A stretch of 26,274 nucleotides of DNA from Chara braunii (lineage: Eukaryota > Streptophyta > Charophyceae > Charales > Characeae), in contig BFEA01000010.1 of the NCBI GenBank assembly GCA_003427395.1, positions 3,148,272 through 3,174,545 of the forward strand, read 5' to 3'. The notes under the pieces were generated by a model. It did no database searches. It worked only from the letters and a program-made list of their open reading frames with translations, and was not told the origin of the DNA. Below are positions 8,190 through 16,710 of the stretch, piece after piece. Within the stretch, counting starts at the first letter, position 1. Every line of letters begins with the position of its first letter. Both the position numbers and the translations under genes were made by a program.

Positions 8190-10340
8190 TCGATATGCTT
8201 CTTCCTCTCATCCCTCTCTCTTATTCCTGTTTGATCTGCTCTTCACTACGAAAACCTCCCCTTTTTCCATAATTCCTCGGCACTCTGAGATCCAACCACA
8301 AACTGACTAGTTCACAGATAACCCAATGACTTTCACACACTGAGCGGCTCAACAGGATAGTTAAGAGTTAACATGGCTTTTCAGCGACTGCCGAGGCACC
8401 CCGACACTAACTAAATACCACAGTTGGTCGTGTCACCGAAGAGGAATCTGATCCGCTGATTGATAACCGAAGGGAGGGGTGATTTAGCCGGTGGTGTTCA
8501 ATGTCAGCTCACTTGATCAGTAATAACTGAAAAACCTCCAAATATTGATGCCGAGACTAAAGCTACTTCGGACGTTAGGCAAAACTTTAGTTATATTGAT
8601 TAATGAAGGTTGTAAAATAACTGTCCTTGATTGTTGATCGACACTGATACAGCAAATGGTTCTTCTGATGGAAGATCCCCGAATAACATTGACGAAGTCT
8701 GCTGATGCCCTTGTGTGCTTGGCTACAGTTTGTGAGGGGACTCCGGTTTTGCTAGCACCAGGTCATGCCAGATGTTCTTGACGGCTCCCTCCCAGTTATC
8801 TCTATTGCCCAGATGAGGAGCCCGGCACATCAGAATCAATCCATTTTGTACAGTGCACCAAGTAGCTATACTCAACCGGACCCGAGTGGGCAGAACTCAA
8901 GCTGGTCAATCAGGTAAGCGACTTTGGTGAGATAAGTCGTGAGCCGCCAAGGCTCATGTAGTACACAGGTTTCCCTGTGCACGCACCTCAGATAAGAGTT
9001 TCAATCCCAAGTAGGGAAGAACAAAACCTGTGTACCCTTTTTCATTCAATTACAGAACAGGTAAGTCGAACTACGAGTCATAGCCCACTCTTGGCTCAAA
9101 ACCCCTCATACTCAACGCTCTGGCCCAACACAGTAGCCTCGTACATGAAATCGAGTTCTAGTGCAATTCGTACTTTTTGACGTCAAGCATCACCCTCTTT
9201 AACACTTAATGCAGAGAGGGGTCACTCGAGCGGCCTTACATATTTACTGGTGTAGTTTACAGACTTGCTTGAATGCTAGCCCGTAACAGCATACGCACAC
9301 CCCTTAGTCGTGAGATTTTTGCCGAGTTTTACTGAAGCTCAATTCCGGTAGAATGGGGAGTCAGAATAAAACTGGTTATCACCCTGTTGGACTAACCTTC
9401 TAATCTGGTAATCTTAAAAATCTTATTATATCATTAATCGTCGTCCGCGTAACCTTAGAGTCTGACAACCGTATCTAGTCCCCATCAAGCAGATATTTAA
9501 CTAGCAAGAATACTATCTTTCGTATCGCAGATCGTTTCTTGTTTATCGACAACGGCAAATGGAAGGTAGTTGGAGTTAGAAGGTGGCACTCGAGTATGGC
9601 TCGAACTGAAGACCAACTCGTGCGATTATCCTTTCCGAGGAGCTCAGGACGATCAACTCTCATTCTATACCTTTTACGAGATCGCATGTAAGGTCACACC
9701 CCTGAGCATCACTGTGCCTGCAAGTCAGTGCGACTGCACGCAGGATGGTAAGCTCACAAGCCCATTCGTTTGTACATTCAACAAGTTAGTCCAATCACAC
9801 GTTCACTTGCATGCACGCCCTTCCTTTTGTGACTGTGTCTGCTCATACTATTATTTGTTCTAATATATTATTTATTTGATTATAATAAAATTCAATATGA
9901 ATACATCCCTTTTCAAACCGAAATTCCTCCTGCCCACCAATGGGCACCAGCAACAGGGAAACACAGATAGAGGGGGTATGTCATGAGCTAGTTATGCAGT
10001 ATTCTCAGACTTTTTAATCAAAACTCGCTTGCAACCCCCATCTACTCTAACCCTCGCTTCGTCTTTGTCGCAGTCTGCCAGTGAGAATCTAGACAATGAC
10101 CACCCCATTTATATACAAGCATTAACACGGGTGTTTTTCAGATGCCTCAAAATTTTCCCAACTTAACTGATAGCAATCACTCACGTGAACGACAAAACGA
10201 ACTGTTAGTTTGATTATGCGATACGACTAGCAATAGAGGAACACATTTCCCCAGGGTAACCCTAATATCTTGGTCTAACCCGATTTTAAAAACAGAATCA
10301 CCTAACCAACAGATAAAGTCTCCATATAGGACCGGGTTTA
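8190..10340. other. 2.1 kb without a recognisable gene
   Basis: Only short open stretches on either strand, none with a familiar motif. Base composition is more even than in the low-complexity regions further right. There is no satellite, tRNA or rRNA signature. Faint echoes of the array's C-terminal signature (NYLPFAVVDKQ on the minus strand near 9560) suggest the decayed array could extend into it, but this is not firm. Confidence 0.4.
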
Positions 10341-10349
10341 ACATGAAAC

Positions 10350-10618
10350 TTGAACTTTACTATTAAGCCCGAAATCATACATGCCATGGAACCAGATGAT
10401 ATCATAGGCAATCGATCATCACTTCACTCATGCCCCTCATTAGTGTGGCTGGTTAATCCCTGGTCAATCGTATTGACTCGAACTTTCACTTTTCCTCTTA
10501 CTTCGCAAATGACCAACCTCATAACATGTCCAGTTGAGTCTTCACTGAGACCAGTCGCCTCATTTGACAACTGCCCCGAGGCTACCGAAAGTGAGCGGGG
10601 AAGACCGTTGTGCATCAT
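10350..10618 (-). pseudogene. possible distant relative of the tandem domain
   Basis: On the minus strand 10618-10424 reads LSEDSTGHVMRLVICEVRGK then VKVRVNTIDQGL. This has the same hydrophobic alternation as the HMLFYFIDLDEYDVGIYV segment. About 70 bp later another frame reads SMACMISGLIVKFKFHV, like NWFAMINFVWKVK. Order and spacing agree with the array, but residue identity is low. Treat as a hint only. Confidence 0.2.
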
Positions 10619-10649
10619 GCACCGTCACCAATAACCGTACGTATCCTGG

Positions 10650-11540
10650 CACAAGAGAGTTACCCGCTAACACCTAACTAGTGAACCTGTCACCCATCCA
10701 ATCAAGAGGCTCACGACATGTCCCGTAGCCTGACTTCAGTTACTAGATTAGTTAGCCTCAAAGGCGTTTTCCCCTCTCTTCCATCCTCTAGACTTCGCAC
10801 ATCGCCCATCAATCCCCTTCCAATGCATTCACGACCCATAATCTGGTCACGCTCGGTGACCCTAAAGTTGTTGTTCGCCGACGACTATGCAGGGGCTCGA
10901 GCGACCCTTGCCACACCTTCAGGTTCGAGGCCTGGTCCCATGCTCAACAACCTGATAAAGAGAAAGGAGAGACGAAGGAAAATTCGTCTGCCGAGCAACT
11001 GATGACGTCAACAGCTAAACAAAAAAAGAGATAAGAGTTCGACTCCTCCAGCGATGTGACTCTATGTCACCCGACGCCGTAGACCTCTACTCACCAAGCA
11101 TCGACACAGTTCACGACCATTCAGTATCCAACTTTCGGCTCGATTACAGCCTCGCTACTACCAGGGGCAGGACCCATCAGAAGAAGTCAACAGTCGCAGC
11201 GGCGACTCGTGTCCACACATCGAAATCTTGCTCTTGCTGCTATACACGGACACACTAAGCCAGAGCCCATACTATCAACAGCCATAGCCAGCAAGCGAAA
11301 TCCACTCTGCCATTTGTGTCCACACGTATTTAGGCCAGGCTCGTTTGGGGCTATTGGCGTCAACTGCAAACCTATGTGTATGACCTCTTCCCTCTCATGA
11401 GCATCGTCATCACCCTCTTACTCGTACCCGTTAATCTCACCAAGAAGTCTGAGACTTTCCCCGACAGGAAGTTTCGCTCAAGCTTATGAAGGGAAGCGAT
11501 GACGCCTCGAAAGAGCCCTCTGAAGCTTGCCACATTTGGC
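10650..11540. other. interval without a recognisable gene
   Basis: Contains only short, mutually overlapping open stretches on both strands (for example 10718-11002 plus, 11187-11369 minus) with Ser/Arg/Pro/Thr-rich translations and no motif. No RNA gene or repeat is seen. Confidence 0.4.
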
Positions 11541-11543
11541 AAT

Positions 11544-11887
11544 GCTCGAGAGCGAGCTGAAGCTAGCCATTCTAGCAGTGCGCGAAAGGTCTGATTCTCT
11601 CTCCCTCTCACCCTCTAGACATGCTTGTCCGCTTGACCTTAACCGCCTCACGCCCTTACCACCTTAACTTCCCTTTTTTCTCTGATTGCCACCAGCTCCT
11701 GCGCTCTGGCTCTCAAGCATGCCAGAGCGCAGGAGCTGGTGGCAATCAGAGAAAAGAGGGAAGTTAAGGTGGTAAGGGCGTGCAGCGGTTACGGTCAAGC
11801 GGACAAGCATGTCTAGAGGGTGAGAGGGAGAGAGAATCAGACCTTTCGCGCACTACTAGAATGGCTAACTTCAGCTCGCTCTCGAGC
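11544..11887. repeat. long imperfect inverted repeat (foldback), 167 bp arms, 10 bp spacer
   Basis: The left arm 11544-11710 is the reverse complement of the right arm 11721-11887, with about six differences (roughly 96% by eye). The 10 bp spacer TCTCAAGCAT lies between GCGCTCTGGC and GCCAGAGCGC. Because of the symmetry both arms encode the same peptide start (MRGRENQTFRALLEW) on opposite strands. Homology ends sharply at both outer edges and no target duplication was found there. Candidates are a foldback/MITE-type element, a young hairpin RNA locus, or an inverted duplication. A purely technical palindrome is less likely because the arms differ. Confidence 0.9.
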
Positions 11888-12195
11888 TCTAACTTCTCGC
11901 ACGCTGAAGTCAAGATGGTGTCAACATCACAGGCATACAAGCCACGCTCGCACGATACCGGCCCATCCCTCTTCCGAGCCTACCAATTTTTTGAGGCGTT
12001 TGCTTGCCGTCGCGAGTCGACCTCAGGACCACTCTCCACCGGTTCCGCCGGCGGGTGGTCCCGTCTCCACTGGTCCAGTCCATGCCAGGACTGAGTCTCT
12101 GCGTTTAGGTCGCTCGCCTCACGCTCCGCTTCCGAGTCGCGGTCCTGGTGTCGTTGCTCGCGTTCCACAGTATCCGTGGATGTTTCCTCCTCCAG
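11820..12195 (+). CDS. exon-like open frame ending at a splice donor (uncertain)
   Basis: An open frame of 125 codons, rich in Pro/Arg/Ser, running to CCTCCTCCAG|GTAAGTG, a strong match to a eukaryotic 5' splice site at 12196. The C-terminal part includes PPVPPAGGPVSTGPVHA and VPQYPWMFPPP. The first 22 codons lie inside the right arm of the inverted repeat. No domain is recognised and the start is only the first ATG, so this may be an unspliced exon or chance. A Pro-rich linker of a retrotransposon Gag is another reading. Confidence 0.25.
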
Positions 12196-12203
12196 GTAAG
12201 TGA

Positions 12204-14070
12204 TCTTCACCTTGATCTCGTCCGTGACCCCATCTCGTCTAACATCTCCTCTCCGCTCGGTCCTTAGCCTCCGTAATAGCCATTTGCAGGCCTGGGTCCG
12301 CACTCATTTCTTCTTCTTTCCCCCCTTCAACGTTAATCATTAGCTTCGCCTCCTCTCTGCCGTGGCTGTAGTCCAGGATGGCGGTCACAGTAGGCCCGTC
12401 CCCAAACATTCTCTCCCATCTCTAGAGGGACTGGATGCATCTCCGCCTATAGCCATATAGTCCGCTGCTACCTACCATAGAGGACCCTTTGCGGGCTATT
12501 CGTCACCACCAATCCCTGAACAGTCACGAACGAAAGCTCAGCGCACAGGCGGGAGCACACAAACTATCTTCTACCACACTCACTGCCCTGCCTAGCCTTC
12601 TACCCTCAACTTGCCAGCATCAGGCACAGCAGGATCGCTCATGCTTGAGTGACCGAGGCTAGTCCCACTTCCTTCTTATAGGATCTCCGCTTATCTCGAT
12701 CCCCGTGCTCTTAACGAGGGGTTAAAGTAGGCTTTTCAAAATTTTGTCCTTTTAAAATCTTGTAATTCACAAAATAATAAAATAAGGCAATACAAAAAAA
12801 AAGGAAACAAAAGACGATACACCTGCAGCCGAAGAGCTAGACCTTGCGTGAAGCGACTGCAGGTCTATGCGGTAGTCCCATAACGGGGCACCAACAAACT
12901 TCTTCCCTTCAAAGTGCGTTGCTTGCCTATCCCTTAATGGGTACCTGCTTCCGATGGTAAGGAGGGGGCTTATGACCCTCCATGGGGGTGATAAGCCTCC
13001 TACCGATGCGGCCGCAGGTCGCCCGTCTTTTGAGGTCCCACTGCGCAGTTCAACCGAACCGCTCAGCCGCAGATCAACACGTGAGGGGTCGGACTTGTCC
13101 AGGCCGCAAAACGTAACCGAGCTCAAAATTTGAGCCGTTGGCCTTCCCGTGAAACGACGGGCTGAAAGACCCGAAAAGAACCTAGTAATAATAAAAATAG
13201 TAATGGCAATAATAATAACAAGGATAAAACTAAAATCGAAACTAGGAAAAAGGAAAAGTCACAGTAACACTACAACTTGAGGTCACCTATTCACTTCAGG
13301 CTAAAATAGCGAACTGTCTCGAGGATCAGACTCGACACGCGACTTTCCTCTTTTCCCGTTTCTCCTTTATTCTTCTTTCTTTTCTATTTTATTTTTCTTT
13401 TCCTCTGTACCTAGCCCAGATCTCGACCCTCGGGCCCCAGAGCACGACTGAGTGGACCTTGACAGACCCGGTGGTCGCTTCAACCGCAGACCCACTGCAA
13501 GGCAAGGAATCGTACATGGCCCGTAGCAAAAGTATGCGGACCACATCCTGTACACAGCAGAGAGAAAGCGGGTGTCTGGGGTACTTACCTAGTCCCATTT
13601 TGCTTGACAGCGACAACAGCTTTGAGCATCCAGCCCATAACCCGACTAAAGGGCACTCGGCACGCAGTAGAAAAGACCGCGCCGGTCCTTCTGATCTCGC
13701 GTCCCTGGGCGAGCCCTGCTACCGCGACCACAGGCCGGTAGTGAGCTGCTGTACAGCAGTGCGCCGAGCCTGCGTGGACCAATGGAAAGTCTAGTGGCGC
13801 ACCTTTTGCTAGGAAGGGCACCAACCTGACCGGTCCACTACAGAGTATCACCCAGGCATTCCAGGAACATCGCGCAGGCTCGGGAACAACCCGACGAGCT
13901 GCGGCGTTTGAGCGAGGAACGGGTACTGAGTAGGAGCCTGGCACACAAAGGAGGGTCGAGACACCGTGCCCTCCGACACCATGCCAAAAGGAATGGCAGC
14001 ACTTCCCCACTGACAACGTCGCTGCCGCCGTGCCAAAACAAACGGCAACACTTCCTCCATCAAAGTGCCG
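12204..14070. other. 1.9 kb with no recognised gene
   Basis: The longest open stretches (12767-13126 minus, 13585-14016 minus, 13908-14366 plus) overlap one another or have skewed composition and no motif. An imperfect hairpin occurs at 12955-13003 (GGTAAGGAGG...GCTTAT against ATAAGCCTCCTACC, inner CCCTCC/GGGGG). The palindrome CTGCTGTACAGCAG lies near 13750. An A/T-rich spacer at 12730-12800 and 13180-13250 separates GC-rich blocks. Confidence 0.4.
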
Positions 14071-14073
14071 TCG

Positions 14074-14168
14074 CCACGCAAAACGGGCAGAGTTTCCCCT
14101 CGACCGCTTGCCGAAGATCTGCTGCCGCCGTGCAAAACGGGCAGAGTTTCCCCTGCACCGCTTGCCGA
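14074..14168. repeat. 54 bp tandem duplication
   Basis: GCAAAACGGGCAGAGTTTCC occurs from 14078 and again from 14132, a 54 bp period (18 codons). Each copy runs on into CCGCTTGCCGAA, with a few substitutions between copies. Confidence 0.85.
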
Positions 14169-14297
14169 ATACCTACTACGGATGACAGTACCACCCTACT
14201 AGCACCACGCAGCACGGTGGCTATGGCAGCCTCCTCCTCCCCCTCTCACTGCAGACCTTCACTCCACTCCCTTTGTCTCTCTTCTTATCAGCACTCC

Positions 14298-14675
14298 AGC
14301 AGCATAACGCTGCTCTCCAGTCCACATTCGATCAGAATGACCGAATGTGGGCAGCACCTCAATTGAGTGAGGATGTTGCTTGCCAGCCCTGCTTTTATAG
14401 CTGGGCTGGAGTGGTGGGCAGTCGCTTGAGACTCAGCCAAAAAACGGGGCTGAGCCTGACCCTCGATCTGAACTTCGATCGAGGGCTGGGAAGTTTGGGA
14501 ACCTCGATGTTCCCCTAGGGGAACCAGGTTCCAAGTGCTATGCATGCACCTGGCTGCCTCTCCAAGCCAAACGCGGTAGCAAATGGCCGAATTCAGCCAT
14601 TTGCAGCAGCCTGTTCAAAAACGAACAGGTGCAGTCCCATCATCCCCTAGAAACTTCTGGGGGCTGCACCTGTTC
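14298..14675. other. run of consecutive short perfect hairpins
   Basis: Perfect stems in order: AGCAGC/GCTGCT (14298-14314); CCACATTCG/CGAATGTGG (14322-14350); CCAGCCC/GGGCTGG (14383-14409); CTCAGCC/GGCTGAG (14432-14454); CCCTCGATC/GATCGAGGG (14460-14485); GTTCCCCTAGGGGAAC palindrome (14509-14524) inside GGAACCT/AGGTTCC (14498-14532); GCAAATGGC/GCCATTTGC (14579-14604); CCTGTTC/GAACAGG (14610-14629); GAACAGGTGCAG/CTGCACCTGTTC (14623-14675) enclosing a CCCCTAGAA/TTCTGGGG hairpin. Loops are mostly 4-13 nt. The density is far above expectation for random DNA, and each stem has a different sequence. Confidence 0.8.
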
Positions 14676-14875
14676 CACGGTCGTGACCAAATTCGCGGCT
14701 GTTTCCCCTTTTCTTTTTCCCACTTCCTTCCGTTTCCCAAAACGAGCTGCTTCCCTAGTCATTTCCCAGAGCCCAACTAAAGTCAAGCTCAAAGGGGCCT
14801 TCTTTCCCCTGCCCGCGCGCCCGTATCTTCCACAAAAAAAGTGCCAGAAGTGGGTGTGTGGGCACCAGCAACAGC

Positions 14876-15001
14876 CCGTTCTTGAAATGAACGGACACCA
14901 CCTTATTTCCCAACAAAAACGAAAAGAAGAAAAAAAGAAAAAAAAAACGAAGTAAAAAAATCTTGCCTTGAAAACGAAAGGGCTGCCCGTTTTCAACGGG
15001 C
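14876..15001. other. two more short hairpins of the same style
   Basis: CCGTTC-TTGAAAT-GAACGG at 14876-14894 and GCCCGTT-TTC-AACGGGC at 14985-15001, flanking an A-rich spacer (14910-14970). Another, CTGGGGCT-GAAA-AGCCCCAG, follows at 15349-15368. They continue the cluster of 14.3-14.7 kb. Confidence 0.7.
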
Positions 15002-15038
15002 GCCCTCGTGACACAGTCCCCATCAGTCACTGTAGGAT

Positions 15039-15047
15039 CTCTCTCTT

Positions 15048-15079
<32 letters not shown>
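15039..15079. repeat. (CT)n microsatellite
   Basis: A CT-dinucleotide run, slightly impure at its left end (TTT interruptions) and pure from about 15052. Confidence 0.9.
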
Positions 15080-15082
<3 letters not shown>

Positions 15083-15274
15083 GGCTTCCTTCGATGCGCC
15101 TGCATCTGGTACTGCAAGAGTGCCAGATCCAGGCATCCTTCCCGAAGACTGCAACTCGTTTCTGTATAACGACCGGGCGCAGTCTTTTGAAACGGGGGCG
15201 TCGAGGGGTCATAGAGAATAAAAAAAAGGGAAAATAAAATCTAAAATCTAAAAGAGAATCTACAGAAAGCAACC

Positions 15275-15294
15275 AAAAAAAAAAAAAAAAAAAA
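15275..15294. repeat. poly(A) tract
   Basis: Twenty A residues after GCAACC. It could be a retroposon tail, but no body was recognised to its left. Confidence 0.85.
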
Positions 15295-15447
15295 CCCTTA
15301 CCTTTTGCAGAAAACTGTCGCCCGTTTTTCAGGGTGCTGCTAGGTGCACTGGGGCTGAAAAGCCCCAGTCGTCCTAGTGCGCCACATGGCGCTCTGCTTT
15401 TTACTAAGTTTTTAGTTAGTTTTAGTTTTTTTTTTTTTTTTCCTAAT

Positions 15448-15540
15448 TCCCATTGGCTTATGCCAGCGGTTATGTCATGTTCGAGGGCTCACCCACGAAC
15501 TGTTGAATAACAGACCCAAGCTCAAATCCTAAAAAAAAAA
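15448..15540 (+). mobile_element. tRNA-like retroposon (class II tRNA shape) with poly(A) tail
   Basis: On the plus strand, an A-box-like TGCCAGCGGTTA (from 15461) is followed by a GTTCGAGGG/CCCACGAAC hairpin (one A:A mismatch) where an anticodon arm would be. A small TGTT-GAAT-AACA hairpin (15501-15512) then looks like the long variable arm of a Leu/Ser-type tRNA. A B-box-like AGCTCAAATCC (15519-15529) and ten A residues complete it. The order fits a tRNA-derived retropseudogene or minimal SINE. The acceptor stem is not preserved, so it is not a functional tRNA. A T-run at 15426-15441 lies just upstream. Confidence 0.35.
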
Positions 15541-15543
15541 CTA

Positions 15544-15833
15544 CTTTTACTCTAGGCTACCAGAGTGGCCCGGGGTCATTTGCCCGGCCGGGCCAAAAAC
15601 AATTAGAAAAATAAAAATAAAAAAATAATTTTTAAAATTTATTTATTTTTCTAAATTCGGTGCAGAATTTCGATGTGACCCTGAGGCAAAAGTTGTTCAC
15701 TTTATTTTTCTGCATAACATAGTTTTTTCCGGATTTTTTTTTTTTTTTTTTTTTTTTGCTGGGACCTTCCCTGGTCCTTGCACGGGCTGGCCACCGGGAC
15801 CCGGGCGGCCCGGCTGGTAGCCTAGCTTTTACT
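15544..15833. mobile_element. 274 bp MITE with 12 bp TIRs and 8 bp target site duplication
   Basis: The element body is 15552-15825. It starts with CTAGGCTACCAG and ends with the exact reverse complement CTGGTAGCCTAG. It is flanked immediately on both sides by CTTTTACT (15544-15551 and 15826-15833). A perfect 8 bp duplication abutting perfect 12 bp TIRs is strong evidence for a cut-and-paste transposon. Eight-base duplications are typical of hAT (also of P and Merlin) superfamilies; family assignment is open. The interior is A/T-rich, has no transposase, and contains a T24 run (15734-15757) next to CAGGGAAGGTCCC-type sequence. That run may be the tail of a retroposon nested on the minus strand. 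Confidence 0.8.
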
Positions 15834-15846
15834 TTTATTATTATTA

Positions 15847-16083
15847 TTTTTTTTTTTTTTTTTTTCTTCGATTTATGCGTGTCATCCTTGCGCAGGGGCC
15901 ATGCTAATTTCGCGCGGCCGATCTCGGCCGTGCAATCTTCGTGATCGACGGTCGAAATCGACCGTGCTGACAGCAAGGTGGCCAGCTCCAAAAGGAGCTA
16001 GCCCAAGGGTGCAGTATGTCGGATTCGATCCTGATATCTGCCGGGTGATAGTTTGGCACTATAACCGACTGGGCTAGCTCCTA
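15847..16083 (-). mobile_element. SINE-like retroposon: tRNA-derived head and U6 snRNA-derived 3' end
   Basis: Read on the minus strand. An A box TAGCCCAGTCGG (16076-16065) and a B box GGATCGAATCC (16031-16021) stand 33 nt apart, the standard internal RNA polymerase III promoter of a tRNA. They are followed by a body with three short perfect hairpins (15999-15984, 15964-15949, 15930-15915). Then comes a 41 nt stretch matching the 3' half of U6 snRNA (15908-15868), CGAAG, and a tail of 19 A (15865-15847). Total length is about 240 bp. tRNA heads and A tails are standard for SINEs; a U6-derived 3' end is not. The element lies next to the MITE, whose target duplication begins 13 bp beyond the tail. 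No target duplication of the SINE itself was found. Confidence 0.65.
15868..15908 (-). pseudogene. U6: truncated U6 snRNA sequence followed by poly(A)
   Basis: On the minus strand the sequence includes ATTAGCATGGCCCCTGCGCA then AGGATGACACGCATAAATCG. This matches the highly conserved central-to-3' part of plant/eukaryote U6 snRNA, with one clear substitution (C to T in the ACGCACAAATCG region). The U6 5' stem-loop and the ACAGAGA box are missing. Just upstream (15946-15926 on the minus strand) CGAAGATTGCACGGCC looks like a second, diverged copy of the U6 GAAGATTAGCATGGCC segment, as if U6 sequence had been partly duplicated. The A-run in place of the U6 3' end shows it was retroposed. It is not a functional snRNA. 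Confidence 0.85.
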
Positions 16084-16131
16084 TCACGACAGTGGGAGGA
16101 GCTGCTCTTCTATAAGAAGAGCTTGCCCAGT
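16066..16131. other. three-way-junction-like structure (outer stem plus two hairpins)
   Basis: An outer stem ACTGGGC (16068-16074) pairs with GCCCAGT (16125-16131). Inside are AGCTCCT (16076-16082) with AGGAGCT (16097-16103), and GCTCTTCT-ATA-AGAAGAGC (16104-16122). All stems are perfect. The left outer strand overlaps the A box of the SINE head, so in the minus orientation this is the leader just upstream of the tRNA-like part. Confidence 0.65.
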
Positions 16132-16151
16132 CGTTATTCCTCATGTCAGGG

Positions 16152-16255
16152 CTTTGCAGGCCCCGCCTGCCTATGGATTCGCAGGCCCTGCCTGCCTGCC
16201 TATGGCCTTGCAGGCCCTGCCTGCCCGTGGCCTTGCAGGCCCTGCCGGCAGGCCT
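16152..16255. repeat. GC-rich minisatellite, unit about 25 bp
   Basis: GCAGGCC(C/T)(T/C)GCCTGCC starts at 16156, 16181, 16210 and 16235 (spacings 25, 29, 25). The 29 bp spacing comes from one extra CTGC. Units continue with (T/C)(A/G)TGG(A/C)(T/C)T. The last unit ends in the palindrome GCCTGCCGGCAGGC-like GCCGGCAGGCC. Confidence 0.85.
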
Positions 16256-16682
16256 TACCCCGTTGGTTGGCCGCGCGATCTCGGCATCGGCCTATCAACC
16301 GCCTGGCTCAATGTCAACCTCCGCGGCCCAGAAAAAATAAAAAAACTCGTTCACATTCCCCCTGCGCCGAGGCCCTATACCCGGCGCATCCCTCTTTTTT
16401 GCCTACTTAGGCCCTGAATAGCGCAGCTGCGAATTTTTTAGGTAGAATAGGTCTAACCTTAGAACCTCAACACCCGCACGCCCCTACAGCCCCGACGAAA
16501 GGCGAAGCATTGCCGGGTATTGCGATTACTCTCGAACACGGCAGGCGTCCTGACTAGGGTTCTAAAACCTTTTAACCTCTCAGTCGGCGGTCAGGTCTGA
16601 ATAAACTTTTGGCAACATGAATCTCATCAAGCCCTTCACTCCAGCGAGAAAGTCGGACAGCGTCCGACGTTGAAAAAACCCT

Positions 16683-16710
16683 GGCAAATACCCTTGTCAG
16701 GGTATTTGCC
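16683..16710. other. perfect 11 bp hairpin
   Basis: GGCAAATACCC-TTGTCA-GGGTATTTGCC, with an 11 bp stem and 6 nt loop. A second short one, CCTAATTC-G-GAATTAGG, lies at 17064-17080. Both belong to the same hairpin-rich zone. No transcript end can be tied to them. Confidence 0.75.

Noticed and set aside
12767-13126. 119-codon minus-strand frame as a gene
   Set aside because: No recognisable motif, a hydrophobic end caused by the A/T-rich spacer, and a hairpin-rich interior; not distinguishable from chance.
14298-14675. CRISPR-like array
   Set aside because: The palindromic units all differ in sequence and spacing. There are no identical repeats, no regular spacers and no cas genes, and the DNA is eukaryotic.
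14755-15272. Frames with Arg/Glu repeats around the (CT)n tract
   Set aside because: Translation of a dinucleotide microsatellite; both strands and several frames are open there.
15868-15908. Functional U6 snRNA gene
   Set aside because: The 5' half including the ACAGAGA box is missing, the 3' end is replaced by poly(A), and no upstream element/TATA pair is seen.
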